DNA of 64,000 nt from Variovorax sp. S12S4 (GCF_023195515.1 NZ_JALPKR020000002.1:2643001-2707000), one strand, 5' to 3'; positions 36,578-46,948 are shown, numbered from the stretch's first letter. A program made the numbers and translations. The notes: generated by a model not told the origin, from the letters alone.

Positions 36578-37039
36578 ATGGATCTGCGCAAACTCAAGAC
36601 ACTGATCGATTTGGTGTCGGAATCCAATATTTCCGAACTGGAAATCACCGAAACCGAAGGCAAGGTTCGCATCGTCAAGGGCGGCGGCGCTGCCCCGGTG
36701 CAATATGTTCAGACCGTGGCGGCACCTGCCGCTGCTCCCGCCGCCGGTGCGCCTGCGGCGCCTGCGCTTGCTGCTGCCGCGCCGGCCGCCGAAGCCGCGC
36801 CCGCCGGGCATGCGGTCAAGTCGCCGATGGTCGGCACTTTCTATCGTTCGTCCAGTCCGGGCGCACCGGCTTTTGTCGAAGTCGGCAGCAAGGTCAATGA
36901 GGGCGACACCGTCTGCATCATCGAAGCGATGAAGATCCTCAACGAAATCGAAGCGGACAAGTCCGGCACGATCACCCAGATCCTCGGCGAAAACGGTCAG
37001 GCAGTCGAATACGGCCAGCCGCTGTTCATCATCGAGTGA
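36578..37039 (+). CDS. accB: Biotin carboxyl carrier protein of acetyl-CoA carboxylase
   Basis: Carries biotin between the carboxylase and transferase active sites in malonyl-CoA synthesis. The 153 aa protein has a helical N-terminal domain ([23 protein letters not shown]), an Ala/Pro-rich hinge (about 48-80), and a C-terminal biotinyl domain with the biotinylated lysine in [17 protein letters not shown] box precedes ATG 36578, and accC follows after 2 nt. Confidence 0.97.
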   Translation: MDLRKLKTLIDLVSESNISELEITETEGKVRIVKGGGAAPVQYVQTVAAPAAAPAAGAPAAPALAAAAPAAEAAPAGHAVKSPMVGTFYRSSSPGAPAFVEVGSKVNEGDTVCIIEAMKILNEIEADKSGTITQILGENGQAVEYGQPLFIIE

Positions 37040-37041
37040 CC

Positions 37042-38391
37042 ATGTTCAAGAAGATCCTGGTTGCAAACCGGGGGGAAATTGCCCTCCGGATCCAGCGCGC
37101 CTGCAGCGAGCTCGGCATCAAGGCCGTGATGGTCTATTCCGAAGCGGACCGCGACGCAAAGTACGTCAAGCTGGCGCAGGAAGCCGTGTGCATCGGCCCC
37201 GCGCCATCGTCGCTGAGCTATCTCAACATGCCGGCGATCATCTCGGCGGCCGAGGTCACCGACGCCGAAGCGATTCACCCCGGCTATGGTTTCCTGAGCG
37301 AAAACGCCAACTTCGCCGAGCGCGTGGAGCAAAGCGGTTTCCAGTTCATTGGCCCCACGCCCGACAACATCCGCACGATGGGTGACAAGGTCTCGGCCAA
37401 GCAGGCCATGATCAAGGCCGGCGTGCCTTGCGTGCCCGGCTCCGAGGGCGAGCTGTCCGACGACGCCGCCACCAACAAGCGCATCGCGCGCGCCATCGGC
37501 TACCCGGTCATCATCAAGGCCGCCGGCGGCGGCGGTGGCCGCGGCATGCGCGTGGTGCACACCGAAGCGGCACTGGTCAACGCGATCCAGATGACCAAGG
37601 CGGAAGCCGGCGCTGCGTTCAACAATCCGGCCGTGTACATGGAGAAGTTTCTCCAGAACCCGCGCCACGTTGAAATCCAGATCCTGGCCGACAAGCACAA
37701 GAACGCGGTCTATCTGGGCGAGCGCGACTGCTCCATGCAGCGGCGCCACCAGAAGGTGATCGAGGAGTCGCCGGCCCCGGGCATTCCCCGCAAGCTGATC
37801 GAGAAGATCGGCGAGCGCTGCGCCGCGGCCTGCAAGAAAATCGGCTACCGCGGCGCGGGCACCTTCGAGTTTCTCTACGAAAACGGCGAGTTCTATTTCA
37901 TCGAGATGAACACGCGCGTGCAGGTGGAGCACCCGGTGACCGAGTTCACCACCGGCATCGACATCGTGAAAACGCAGATCATGGTGGCGGCGGGCGAGAA
38001 GCTGCCGTTCACGCAGCGACAGATCGAAATGCGCGGCCATGCCATCGAGTGCCGCATCAACGCCGAAGACGCCTGGAAGTTCACGCCGTCGCCGGGGCGC
38101 ATCACCATGTGGCACCCGCCGGGCGGCCCTGGCGTTCGCGTCGATTCGCATGCGTACACCAACTACTTCGTGCCGCCCAACTACGACTCGATGATCGGCA
38201 AGATCATTGTGTATGGCGACACGCGCGAGCAGGCCATGGCGCGCATGCGCACGGCGCTGAACGAAACCGTGATCGAAGGCATCCAGACCAACATTCCGCT
38301 TCACCGCGAGCTGATGGTCGACGCCAAGTTCATGAGCGGCGGCACCAACATCCACTACCTGGAAGAGTGGCTGGCGGCACACAAGCGCTGA
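37042..38391 (+). CDS. accC: Biotin carboxylase of acetyl-CoA carboxylase
   Basis: ATP-grasp enzyme carboxylating the biotin on AccB. The 449 aa protein shows [34 protein letters not shown], the glycine-rich loop [45 protein letters not shown] and the C-terminal [15 protein letters not shown] 37042 is preferred over the GTG at 37036, which overlaps the accB stop. Confidence 0.97.
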   Translation: MFKKILVANRGEIALRIQRACSELGIKAVMVYSEADRDAKYVKLAQEAVCIGPAPSSLSYLNMPAIISAAEVTDAEAIHPGYGFLSENANFAERVEQSGFQFIGPTPDNIRTMGDKVSAKQAMIKAGVPCVPGSEGELSDDAATNKRIARAIGYPVIIKAAGGGGGRGMRVVHTEAALVNAIQMTKAEAGAAFNNPAVYMEKFLQNPRHVEIQILADKHKNAVYLGERDCSMQRRHQKVIEESPAPGIPRKLIEKIGERCAAACKKIGYRGAGTFEFLYENGEFYFIEMNTRVQVEHPVTEFTTGIDIVKTQIMVAAGEKLPFTQRQIEMRGHAIECRINAEDAWKFTPSPGRITMWHPPGGPGVRVDSHAYTNYFVPPNYDSMIGKIIVYGDTREQAMARMRTALNETVIEGIQTNIPLHRELMVDAKFMSGGTNIHYLEEWLAAHKR

Positions 38392-38413
38392 GCAGAGAAC
38401 ACCCGACGCCACC

Positions 38414-39304
38414 ATGTTTGAACTTCGCCTGATGGCGCCGGAAGACCGGGTCGAAATGGTCAGCGATGCGCTGGACGCACTCGATGCGCTGAGCGTGTCG
38501 GTGGAAGACGCCGACGCGCAGACCGATGCCGAGCAGGCGCTGTTCGGCGAGCCTGGCATGCCGCCGCCCAAGGAGGGCTGGCAACGGTCGCGCATCATTG
38601 CGCTGTTCGCCGACGAAGCCCTTGCCAAAGAGGCTGCGTCGGTGCTCGCGCTGCAGGACTTCTTCGAAGGCTGCGCGGTGCTCGGCGTGGCGCCGGTGCC
38701 CGATCAAGACTGGGTGCGGCTCACGCAGTCGCAATTCGCGCCGGTCGAAATCACGCCCGAGTTCTGGATCGTGCCCACCTGGCATGAGCCGCCCGAGCAA
38801 GCCAGGCAGTTGATCAGGCTCGACCCGGGGCTCGCTTTCGGCACCGGCACGCACCCCACCACGCGCATGTGCCTGCGCTGGATCGCGAAGCAGGGCGAAG
38901 GCGCATTCGGCGACCAGCGCGTGCTCGACTACGGCTGCGGCTCGGGCATTCTTGCCATTGGCGCGGCGAAGTTCGGCGCACGCGATATCGACGCCGTCGA
39001 CATCGACGAGGCCGCCGTCTCGTCGACCCGCCTCAATGCCGAAGCCAATGGCGTGCGCCTGAATGCCGGCCTGCCGGAAGCGGCCAAGGGCAGCTACAAC
39101 ACGGTGCTGGCCAACATCCTTGCAACGCCGCTCAAGGTGCTTGCGCCCTTGCTGCGCAGCCACGTGGCGCCGGGTGGATCGCTGGTGCTCGCCGGCATTC
39201 TCGAGCGCCAGGCCGACGAACTGAAGCAGGCCTACGCGCCCTATGCCGCGCTCGAGGTCAGCGACAGCGAGGACGGCTGGATTCTCATGACGGCTCGCTG
39301 CTGA
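38414..39304 (+). CDS. prmA: Ribosomal protein L11 methyltransferase PrmA
   Basis: SAM-dependent methyltransferase modifying ribosomal protein L11. The 296 aa protein has an N-terminal substrate-recognition domain and a Rossmann domain with LDPGLAFGTGTHPTTRMCL, VLDYGCGSGILAI (SAM-binding motif I) and NTVLANILATPL. It follows accC by 22 nt, a common arrangement in beta-proteobacteria. Confidence 0.95.
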   Translation: MFELRLMAPEDRVEMVSDALDALDALSVSVEDADAQTDAEQALFGEPGMPPPKEGWQRSRIIALFADEALAKEAASVLALQDFFEGCAVLGVAPVPDQDWVRLTQSQFAPVEITPEFWIVPTWHEPPEQARQLIRLDPGLAFGTGTHPTTRMCLRWIAKQGEGAFGDQRVLDYGCGSGILAIGAAKFGARDIDAVDIDEAAVSSTRLNAEANGVRLNAGLPEAAKGSYNTVLANILATPLKVLAPLLRSHVAPGGSLVLAGILERQADELKQAYAPYAALEVSDSEDGWILMTARC

Positions 39305-39362
39305 GCAGCGCGGCCGGGATTTCGCACCGCCGCGCACCGCTCGCGAGGCGGGGGCTCAACCC

Positions 39363-39368
39363 TACAAT
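39363..39368 (+). promoter_or_regulatory. Possible -10 of the zinc-ribbon gene
   Basis: TACAAT lies 9 nt before ATG 39378; no Shine-Dalgarno is visible between. Confidence 0.35.
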
Positions 39369-39377
39369 CGCCCGGTC

Positions 39378-40816
39378 ATGAGCCTTGTCACGCGTTGCCC
39401 CGCCTGTGCCACCACCTTCAAGGTGGTGCGCGACCAGCTTCGCATCTCGGATGGCTGGGTGCGTTGCGGCCGCTGCAGCCATGTGTTCGACGCCACGCTC
39501 GATCTGCACGAGGCGCCGGACGGCGTGCCGGGTCCGGCGGCGCCACCTCCGCCTCCGCCTCCGACGGCGCCTTCCGCAAAGGCCGAGGCGGAGTCCGGGC
39601 CGTCCGAGCAGCAGCATCCTTCGCAGGCCGGGCCGGAGTCTTCGAGTGCGACGGAAGACGCGGACTTCTTCGACGACGAACCGGAGCATGGTGAAACGTC
39701 GGACGCTGTCGCTTCGTCGCCGCTGGAAGAAACGGACGAGCTTCTGCCGCCGGCGCCGCTTCCGGAGACCAGGCCTGCACCTACGCCTGCGCCAAGTTCC
39801 GCACCTGCGACGCCGTCCGCGACGGCCTTCGTCCTGCCTGCGCACGGAATCATCGCCGACGAGTTGTGGTCCGACTTCGAGGCCAACGAGCCCGAATGGC
39901 GGCCACCTGCGAGCTCACTGCCGCCGTTCCCGAACATCGACCTGAATCTTGCGGCGCCACCTTCGCCGCCACCACCACCGCCGCCTCCCTTGCCGGCCTT
40001 GCGCATCAAGGCTCGCGAAATGGCGGCATCGGCCAGCGTCGAAGACGAAAGCACGAGGCCGCGCAAGACCGCGACCAGGTGCAGATGCAGAAGGCGCTGC
40101 GCCGGGCGCGCATCAAGTCGGCCAAGATCGCGAGCGCCAAGGCGCGCGACGAGCGCACCGCCGCAAAGGCGTCGGCGTCGATGGTGAGGCAGGCGAGCGA
40201 ACTGGACGGATTGGACGGCGATTCGGGTGCTCTGCCGCTCCCGGCGCCGCTTCACGAAGCGGAGGACTCGGACAGGGTTCCTTTCTCCGGTGACGAGAAG
40301 GCGGACCGTGGCACCGAAGGGTTCTGGCAGCGCGGCGTCGTACGATTTGCGCTCTGGTTCTTCGCCGTGCTGGCCGTTCTGCTGTTCGTCGCGCAGGTCT
40401 TGCATCACGAGCGCAATGGCATCGTGGCCCGCCAGCCGAACCTGCGCCCCGCATTCGCCGCCATGTGCCGATTGACCGGCTGTGAGCTCACGGCGTTGCG
40501 CCAGATCGGCGACATCGTGATCGAAGGCGCCGCCTTCGCGCGCGAGAAGACCGGCAACAACGACTACCGGCTCAGCTTTACCTTGCGCAACGGTGCCACG
40601 GTTCCGCTGGCCATGCCGGCCATCGAGCTTTCGCTGCTCGACACGCAGGAGCGGGCAGTGGTGCGCCGCGTGCTGGCGGCTTCGGATTACGGTGCGCCGA
40701 CGGTGCTTGCGGCGCGCTCCGACCAGGCCGCATCGCTGCCGCTCACGTTGTCCGCAACGGAGGCGGCAACGCTGCCGTCTATTGCCGGCTACCGCGTGGA
40801 AGCGTTCTATCCTTAG
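39378..40816 (+). CDS. Zinc-ribbon DUF3426 membrane protein, frame interrupted
   Basis: The N-terminal frame (39378 to a stop at 40187) encodes an MJ0042-type zinc ribbon (CPAC at residues 8-11, CGRC about 30-33), then a Pro/Ala/Glu-rich linker. The frame one base back continues with QDRDQVQMQKALRRARIKSAK, one membrane span (VVRFALWFFAVLAVLLFVAQVL) and a DUF3426 domain up to 40816. The frames meet at the A-run 40048-40050; one extra A there gives exactly 479 aa. Function unknown; members of this family often follow accC-prmA in Burkholderiales. As sequenced it would be a truncated soluble protein. Confidence 0.75.
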
Positions 40817-40876
40817 CCCGGGTTCGCGCCCGTGCCTCGTTCATTCATTCATTCATCCTTCAACCAACGGCTCACC

Positions 40877-41779
40877 ATGGCAGCAGTGATTTGCGGTTCC
40901 CTCGCGTTCGACACCATCATGACTTTCGAGGGCCGGTTTGCCGACCAGATCCTTCCGGACCAGCTGCACATTCTCAATGTGTCGTTCCTGGTGCCGGGCC
41001 TGCGGCGTGACTTTGGCGGCTGTGCCGGCAACATCGCCTACAGCCTCAACGCGCTGGGCGGCACGGCATTGCCAATGGCCACGCTCGGAAGCGACGGAGC
41101 CGACTACCTGGAGCGCCTGCGTACGCTGGGCATCAGCACCGAGTTCGTGCGCCAGCTCGACGATACTTTCACCGCGCAGGCGATGATCATGAACGACGTC
41201 GACAACAACCAGATCACCGCGTTCCACCCCGGTGCAATGCAGCAGGCGCACCTTACGAAAATCGCCGCCCGCGAAGACATCCGCGTCGGCATCATCGCGC
41301 CCGATGGCCGCGACGCGATGCTGCAGCATGCGGAGCAATTCGCCGCCGCCGGCATTCCGTTCGTGTTCGATCCAGGCCAGGGCCTGCCGATGTTCGATGG
41401 CGAGGCGCTCAAGCACTTCATCGATCTGGCAAGCTGGGTGGTCGTCAACGACTACGAGGGAAAGATGCTTTCGCAGCGCACCGGCTGGAGCCTGGCCGAA
41501 ATCTCCAAGCGCGTGCGCGGCCTGGTGGTCACGCTGGCGGCCGAGGGCTGCGAAGTGTGGACCGATGGCGAGCGCGAGCACGTGCCGGGCGTAACGCCGA
41601 CTGCGGTGGTCGAACCCACTGGCTGCGGCGATGCATGGCGCGGCGCGCTGCTGTTCGGCTTGGAGAAGGAGTGGCCGCTCGCGCAATGCGCGGCGCTTGG
41701 CAACCGCATCGGTGCGCTCAAGATCGCACAGCGCGGGCCTCAGAACTACCAGGTCGACAAGAAGGCGCTGGGCCTCTGA
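40877..41779 (+). CDS. PfkB-family carbohydrate/nucleoside kinase
   Basis: A 300 aa ribokinase-fold sugar or nucleoside kinase. It has the N-terminal GGCAGNIAYSLNALGG glycine-rich motif and the C-terminal PfkB signature with the catalytic aspartate in EPTGCGDAWRGALL, where the more common GAGD is GCGD. Adenosine kinase is a plausible role, but substrate cannot be assigned by eye. ATG 40877 is chosen because upstream residues are not PfkB-like. A shared terminator separates it from the convergent H1-like gene. Confidence 0.85.
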   Translation: MAAVICGSLAFDTIMTFEGRFADQILPDQLHILNVSFLVPGLRRDFGGCAGNIAYSLNALGGTALPMATLGSDGADYLERLRTLGISTEFVRQLDDTFTAQAMIMNDVDNNQITAFHPGAMQQAHLTKIAAREDIRVGIIAPDGRDAMLQHAEQFAAAGIPFVFDPGQGLPMFDGEALKHFIDLASWVVVNDYEGKMLSQRTGWSLAEISKRVRGLVVTLAAEGCEVWTDGEREHVPGVTPTAVVEPTGCGDAWRGALLFGLEKEWPLAQCAALGNRIGALKIAQRGPQNYQVDKKALGL

Positions 41780-41818
41780 GCCGCCGGTTGCTCGCTCGCC
41801 TTCGCGGGCGGCGCGCAT

Positions 41819-41854
41819 AAAAAAAGCCCGACACCGTGAGGTGCCGGGCTTTTT
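41819..41854. terminator. Bidirectional terminator
   Basis: A7, then a stem AGCCCG(aca)CC/GG(tgc)CGGGCT around GTGA, then TTTTT. It lies between the convergent PfkB-family (+) and H1-like (-) genes and can serve both strands. Confidence 0.85.
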
Positions 41855-41876
41855 GCCGTCAAGGCCGCTGAGAAGC

Positions 41877-42401
41877 TCAGGGCTTGCTGGCCGTCGGAAA
41901 CGGCCAGGCTGCCTGCGGGTTCAGCGTCGTTTGCGCAGCAGGAGCAGGCGCTGCGGCAGGTGCCTTGGCGGCCTTCTTCGCAGCAGGCTTCTTGGCAGCA
42001 GCGGCAGGCTTGGCAGCGGGCTTTTTCGCGGCTTTCTTGGCCGCAGCCTTTTTGGCAGGAGCCTTCTTGGCGGCAGCCTTCTTCGCAGGGGCCTTCTTGG
42101 CAGCGGCCTTCTTCGCCGGAGCCTTCTTCGCCGCCGCCTTCTTGGCAGGAGCCTTCTTCGCTGCGGCCTTCTTCGCCGGAGCCTTCTTGGCAGCGGCCTT
42201 CTTTGCCGGAGCTGCCTTCTTGGCGGCTACCTTCTTCGCAGGCGCCTTCTTGGCGGCTACCTTCTTGGCTGCGACCTTCTTGGCCGGAGCCTTCTTCGCA
42301 GCTACCTTCTTGGCGGGAGCCTTCTTAGCGGCCGCGACCTTCTTTGCCGGAGCCTTCTTTGCAGCGGCTTTCTTAGCCGGCGCTTTCTTTGCAGTTGCCA
42401 T
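41877..42401 (-). CDS. Histone H1-like / AlgP-like lysine- and alanine-rich protein
   Basis: A 174 aa, extremely basic low-complexity protein made almost wholly of [15 protein letters not shown]-type pentapeptide-like repeats (about residues 5-140), ending in a non-repetitive tail, [14 protein letters not shown]. Such proteins bind DNA like the C-terminal tail of eukaryotic H1 and are common in Burkholderiales and Pseudomonas (AlgP). A GGAG box precedes ATG 42401. A small hairpin (GTTGA/TCAAC, 42422-42436) lies in the 5' UTR. Repeat number probably varies between strains. Confidence 0.85.
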   Translation of the reverse strand: MATAKKAPAKKAAAKKAPAKKVAAAKKAPAKKVAAKKAPAKKVAAKKVAAKKAPAKKVAAKKAAPAKKAAAKKAPAKKAAAKKAPAKKAAAKKAPAKKAAAKKAPAKKAAAKKAPAKKAAAKKAAKKPAAKPAAAAKKPAAKKAAKAPAAAPAPAAQTTLNPQAAWPFPTASKP

Positions 42402-42597
42402 TTCTATTTCTCCTTGATCAAGTTGAAAAAATCAACCTATTGAAGCACTCCGCGCACGTTGGTAGCGCAAAGCGATTCATGGCGTTGGAATCTGTGCTCC
42501 AGCACCATGAACACCTGAGCCCTCGTCCATGCCGCGCTCTTCGGCGCGATCGGTGGCAAGGGCAATTCTTGAATTCATTAATTCTTATCGGAAAGAT

Positions 42598-43770
42598 TCA
42601 ATCCCAGGAGAGCGCGCCACCCGACTGGTACTCGATCACGCGGGTCTCGAAAAAATTGCGCTCTTTCTTCAGGTCAATCATTTCGCTCATCCAGGGGAAC
42701 GGGTTTTCCTCGTTCGGGAAGAGCGTTTCGAGGCCGATCTGCTGTGCACGCCGGTTGGCAATGTAGCGCAGGTAGCCCTTGAACATGGAGGCGTTCATGC
42801 CGAGCACACCGCGCGGCATGGTGTCTTCGGCGTATTTGTACTCGAGCTCGACGGCCTTCATGAAGAGGGCCTTGATCTCGGCCTTGAACTCGTTGGTCCA
42901 GAGGCCGGGATTCTCGAGCTTGAGCTGGTTGATCAGGTCGATGCCGAAATTGCAGTGCATCGACTCGTCGCGAAGGATGTACTGGTACTGCTCGGCGGCG
43001 CCGGTCATCTTGTTCTGGCGGCCCAGCGCAAGAATTTGCGTGAAGCCGACGTAGAAGAAGAGGCCTTCCATCAGGCAGGCGAACACGATGAGCGACTTGA
43101 GCAGCGTCTGGTCGGTTTCGTGCGTGCCGGTCTTGAAGTGGGGGTCGCTGATGGCGTCGATGAACGGGATCAGGAACTGGTCCTTCTCGCGGATCGACGG
43201 CACTTCGTTGTAGGCGTTGAAGATCTCGCTCTCGTCCAGGCCGAGCGACTCGACGATGTACTGGTACGCGTGCGTGTGGATCGCTTCCTCGAAAGCCTGG
43301 CGCAGCAGGAACTGGCGGCATTCGGGCGCCGTGATGTGGCGGTAGGTGCCCAGCACGATGTTGTTGGCGGCCAGCGAGTCGGCGGTCACGAAGAAGCCGA
43401 GGTTGCGCTTGACGATGCGGCGCTCGTCTTCGGTCAGGCCGTTCGGGTCTTTCCACAACGCGATGTCGCGCGTCATGTTCACTTCTTGCGGCATCCAGTG
43501 GTTGGCGCAAGTGGCGAGGTATTTTTCCCAAGCCCACTTGTACTTGAACGGCACCAACTGGTTGACGTCGGTCTGGCCGTTGATGATGCGCTTGTCGGAA
43601 GCCTTGACGCGCTGCGCTGCGACGGGGGCCGTGGGTTGTGCAATCGACGAAGTCGGAGCGTCCACCGGTCGGCCTGCGGGCAAGCCGCTGGTCGATGCGT
43701 GGTGTTGCTGCAATCCTTGTTGCATATCCTTTGGTAAGGAGGGCTTGACTTCTTCGTCCCAGGTCAACAT
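42598..43770 (-). CDS. nrdB: Ribonucleoside-diphosphate reductase, beta subunit (class Ia)
   Basis: Provides the tyrosyl-radical/diiron cofactor for NrdA. The 390 aa ferritin-like protein has iron ligands in [13 protein letters not shown] and in the [15 protein letters not shown] helix, and a C-terminus (GGALSWD) that would dock into NrdA. ATG 43770 ([11 protein letters not shown]) is preferred to the TTG at 43782. It lies 178 nt downstream of nrdA on the same strand and is probably part of the NrdR-controlled operon. Confidence 0.95.
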   Translation of the reverse strand: MLTWDEEVKPSLPKDMQQGLQQHHASTSGLPAGRPVDAPTSSIAQPTAPVAAQRVKASDKRIINGQTDVNQLVPFKYKWAWEKYLATCANHWMPQEVNMTRDIALWKDPNGLTEDERRIVKRNLGFFVTADSLAANNIVLGTYRHITAPECRQFLLRQAFEEAIHTHAYQYIVESLGLDESEIFNAYNEVPSIREKDQFLIPFIDAISDPHFKTGTHETDQTLLKSLIVFACLMEGLFFYVGFTQILALGRQNKMTGAAEQYQYILRDESMHCNFGIDLINQLKLENPGLWTNEFKAEIKALFMKAVELEYKYAEDTMPRGVLGMNASMFKGYLRYIANRRAQQIGLETLFPNEENPFPWMSEMIDLKKERNFFETRVIEYQSGGALSWD

Positions 43771-43948
43771 AGAAAAATCCAATGCTCAATTATCGGAGCA
43801 ACGATGTGAGTTGCAAAGTGCTCGTTCACGTCGCGCTCCATTTATGTGGTTGTTATGTTGCTCTCATGCATCGCGCGATGTCAGTCAATGCCGTGATCGA
43901 CTGAGAGTTCGCGCGTTGTGCATGGACCTCGCTCTCTTCACTGAGGCG

Positions 43949-46864
43949 TCATTGGCATGCTTCGCAAGTCGGATCGTCCACGCCGCAGAACGCGATGTCG
44001 GTTGCGGGAATCGCGTTCATCTGCGCCTTTGCTGCGGCAGCCGCTGCGTCGAGTGCGCTCATGCCCGAAGGTGCATCGCTGCCCGACGACACCGCATTGA
44101 GGCGGCCCGACTGCACCGTGGATTTTTCGGCGTGCGTCGCGCTCTGCGTGCGCAGGTAGTAGGTGGTCTTCAGGCCGCGCAGCCATGCGAGCTTGTAGGT
44201 GTCGTCGAGCTTCTTGCCCGATGCGCCGGCCATGTAGATGTTGAGCGACTGCGCCTGGTCGATCCACTTCTGGCGACGCGAGGCAGCTTCGACGAGCCAT
44301 GTGGTTTCCACTTCGAACGCGGTGGCGTAGAGCGCCTTCACGTCTTGCGGCACGCGGTCGATCGGGCGCAGCGAACCGTCGAAGTGCTTCAGGTCCATCA
44401 CCATCACGTCGTCCCACAGGCCCAGGCGCTTCAGGTCGCGCACCAGGTAGTGGTTGATCACGGTGAACTCACCCGACAGGTTCGACTTGACCGAGAGGTT
44501 GCCGAAGCACGGCTCGATGGAGGCGTCGACGCCGATGATGTTCGAGATGGTCGCGGTCGGTGCGATGGCCACGCAATTGGAGTTGCGCATGCCGTCGGCC
44601 TTGATCTTCTGGCGCAGCGCGTCCCAGTCGAGGGTGGCCGAGCGGTCGACCTCGACATAGCCGCCGCGTGCTTTTTCAAGCAGGTCGAGCGTGTCGATCG
44701 GCAGGATGCCCTTGTCCCACAGCGAGCCCTTGTAGCTCGAGTACTTGCCGCGTTCCTTGGCCAGCTCGGTCGAGGCCCAGTAGGCGTGGTAGCAGATGGC
44801 TTCCATCGACTCGTCGGCAAACTGCACGGCTTCTTGCGAGGCGTAGGGAATGCGCAGTTCGTACAGTGCGTCCTGGAAGCCCATCAGGCCCAGGCCGACC
44901 GGACGGTGGCGCAGGTTCGAGTCGCGCGCCTTCTTCACGGCGTAGTAGTTGATGTCGATCACGTTGTCGAGCATGCGCATCGCGGTCGAGATCGTGCGCT
45001 TGAGCTTTTCCTGGTCGACCTTGCCGTCCTTCAGGTGCTGCAGCAGGTTCACGGAACCCAGGTTGCAGACGGCGGTTTCGGTGTCGCTGGTGTTCAGCGT
45101 GATCTCGGTGCACAGGTTCGACGAGTGAACCACGCCGGCGTGCTGCTGCGGCGAGCGCACGTTGCAGGCGTCCTTGAATGTGATCCAGGGATGGCCGGTC
45201 TCGAACAGCATCGTGAGCATCTTGCGCCACAGGTCCGATGCCTGGATGGTGCGGGCGGGCTTGATCTCGCCGCGCGCCGCCTTTTCTTCGTAGGCGACAT
45301 ACGCCTTCTCGAAGTCGGCGCCGAACAGGTCGTGCAGGTCGGGCACGTTGGACGGCGAGAACAGCGTCCAGGTGCCCTTTTCCATCACGCGGCGCATGAA
45401 GAGGTCGGGAATCCAGTTGGCCGTGTTCATGTCGTGCGTGCGGCGGCGGTCGTCGCCGGTGTTCTTGCGCAGTTCCAGGAACTCCTCGATGTCGAGGTGC
45501 CAGGTTTCAAGGTACGTGCAGACCGCGCCCTTGCGCTTGCCGCCCTGGTTCACCGCCACGGCGGTGTCGTTCACCACCTTGAGGAACGGCACCACGCCCT
45601 GCGATTCGCCGTTGGTGCCCTTGATGTGGCTGCCCAGTGCGCGCACGCGGGTCCAGTCGTTGCCCAGGCCGCCCGCAAACTTCGAGAGCAGGGCGTTTTC
45701 CTTGATCGACTCGTAGATGCCGTCCAGGTCGTCGGGCACGGTGGTCAGGTAGCAGCTGGACAGCTGCGAGCGCAGCGTGCCGGCGTTGAAGAGCGTGGGC
45801 GTGCTCGACATGAAGTCGAACGAAGACAGCACTTCGTAGAACTCGATGGCGCGGGCTTCGCGGTCGATTTCGTTCAGCGAGAGGCCCATGGCCACGCGCA
45901 TGAAGAAGGCTTGCGGCAGTTCGATGCGCGACTTGCGCACGTGCAGGAAGTAGCGGTCGTACAGCGTCTGCAGGCCGAGGTAGTCGAACTGGTTGTCGCG
46001 CTCGGCCTTGAGCGCCGCGCCCAGGCGGGGCAGGTCGTACTGCAGCAGCTTCTCGTCGAGCAGTTCGTTCTCGACGCCCTTCTTGATGAACTGCGGGAAG
46101 TAGTCGGCGTAGGTCTGCGCGCGCTCGGCGGGCATGACTTCGCGGCCGATGATTTCCTTGAAGATCGTGTGCAGCAGCAGGCGGGCGGTCGCGAAGGTGT
46201 AGTCGGGGTCCTTCTCGATGAGCGTGCGGGCGGCCAGGATCGAGGCCTTGTACACCTCGTCGAGCGGCACGCCGTCGTACAGGTTGCGCATCGTCTCGGC
46301 GACGATCGGTGCGGCGCTGATGCCGTCGCCCAAGCCTTCGCAAGCCGATTCGATCAGGCCCTTGAGTTCGTTCAGGTCGAGCGCCACGCGCTCGCCGCGG
46401 TCCAGCACGTGGAGCAGCGGCGCAGCCGGCGTTTCCTGCGTGCCTTGCTTGGAGCGCTCTTGCGTGCGGCGTTCGCGGTACAGCACGTAGGCGCGCGCAA
46501 TTTCGTGGTGGCCGCCGCGCATGAGGCCGAGCTCGACCTGGTCTTGCACGTCTTCGATGTGGAAGGTGCCGCCGCCCGGACGCGAGCGGACCATGGCGCG
46601 GATCACGCCTTGCGTGAGGGCGTCGACCGTTTCACGCACGCTGGCCGAAGCCGCGCCCTGGGTGCCGTGCACCGCCAGGAAGGCTTTCATCATCGCGATG
46701 GCGATCTTGTTGGGTTCGAAGGGAACCACGGCGCCGTTGCGGCGGATGATCTGGTAGTGCGCGAGGTTCTGACCGGTGGGCGAGCCAGCAGTGTCTCGTT
46801 GCTGCTGCTGCGGCGTCGAGGGAACGGCACGCGGGGTCGATGGGGTGTTCAGGGCTGTTTGCAT
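43949..46864 (-). CDS. nrdA: Ribonucleoside-diphosphate reductase, alpha subunit (class Ia)
   Basis: Catalytic subunit reducing ribonucleotides to deoxyribonucleotides. The 971 aa protein has an N-terminal ATP-cone (IIRRNGAVVPFEPNKI, about residues 40-130), the active-site cysteine region, NTANWIPDLFM, and the redox-active C-terminal cysteine pair in CEACQ. ATG 46864 has a GAGGA box 7 nt upstream and is preferred to the start at 46903. Two NrdR-like boxes lie 85-131 nt upstream. An uninterrupted 1218-codon frame on the opposite strand is a composition shadow. Confidence 0.96.
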   Translation of the reverse strand: MQTALNTPSTPRAVPSTPQQQQRDTAGSPTGQNLAHYQIIRRNGAVVPFEPNKIAIAMMKAFLAVHGTQGAASASVRETVDALTQGVIRAMVRSRPGGGTFHIEDVQDQVELGLMRGGHHEIARAYVLYRERRTQERSKQGTQETPAAPLLHVLDRGERVALDLNELKGLIESACEGLGDGISAAPIVAETMRNLYDGVPLDEVYKASILAARTLIEKDPDYTFATARLLLHTIFKEIIGREVMPAERAQTYADYFPQFIKKGVENELLDEKLLQYDLPRLGAALKAERDNQFDYLGLQTLYDRYFLHVRKSRIELPQAFFMRVAMGLSLNEIDREARAIEFYEVLSSFDFMSSTPTLFNAGTLRSQLSSCYLTTVPDDLDGIYESIKENALLSKFAGGLGNDWTRVRALGSHIKGTNGESQGVVPFLKVVNDTAVAVNQGGKRKGAVCTYLETWHLDIEEFLELRKNTGDDRRRTHDMNTANWIPDLFMRRVMEKGTWTLFSPSNVPDLHDLFGADFEKAYVAYEEKAARGEIKPARTIQASDLWRKMLTMLFETGHPWITFKDACNVRSPQQHAGVVHSSNLCTEITLNTSDTETAVCNLGSVNLLQHLKDGKVDQEKLKRTISTAMRMLDNVIDINYYAVKKARDSNLRHRPVGLGLMGFQDALYELRIPYASQEAVQFADESMEAICYHAYWASTELAKERGKYSSYKGSLWDKGILPIDTLDLLEKARGGYVEVDRSATLDWDALRQKIKADGMRNSNCVAIAPTATISNIIGVDASIEPCFGNLSVKSNLSGEFTVINHYLVRDLKRLGLWDDVMVMDLKHFDGSLRPIDRVPQDVKALYATAFEVETTWLVEAASRRQKWIDQAQSLNIYMAGASGKKLDDTYKLAWLRGLKTTYYLRTQSATHAEKSTVQSGRLNAVSSGSDAPSGMSALDAAAAAAKAQMNAIPATDIAFCGVDDPTCEACQ

Positions 46865-46948
46865 TCGCTTCCTCTCGGTGTGGCAATTCTTGTTGGGTGG
46901 CAATGCCTTGGCGGGGCATTGCGCCGGTGCGTGATGACCGGACGGAAG

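Noticed and set aside
40149..40187. DUF3426 gene product ending naturally at 40187
   Set aside because: The last residues of that frame are Arg/Cys-rich nonsense, while the adjacent frame continues into a membrane span and a DUF3426 domain, so the stop is a frame artefact.
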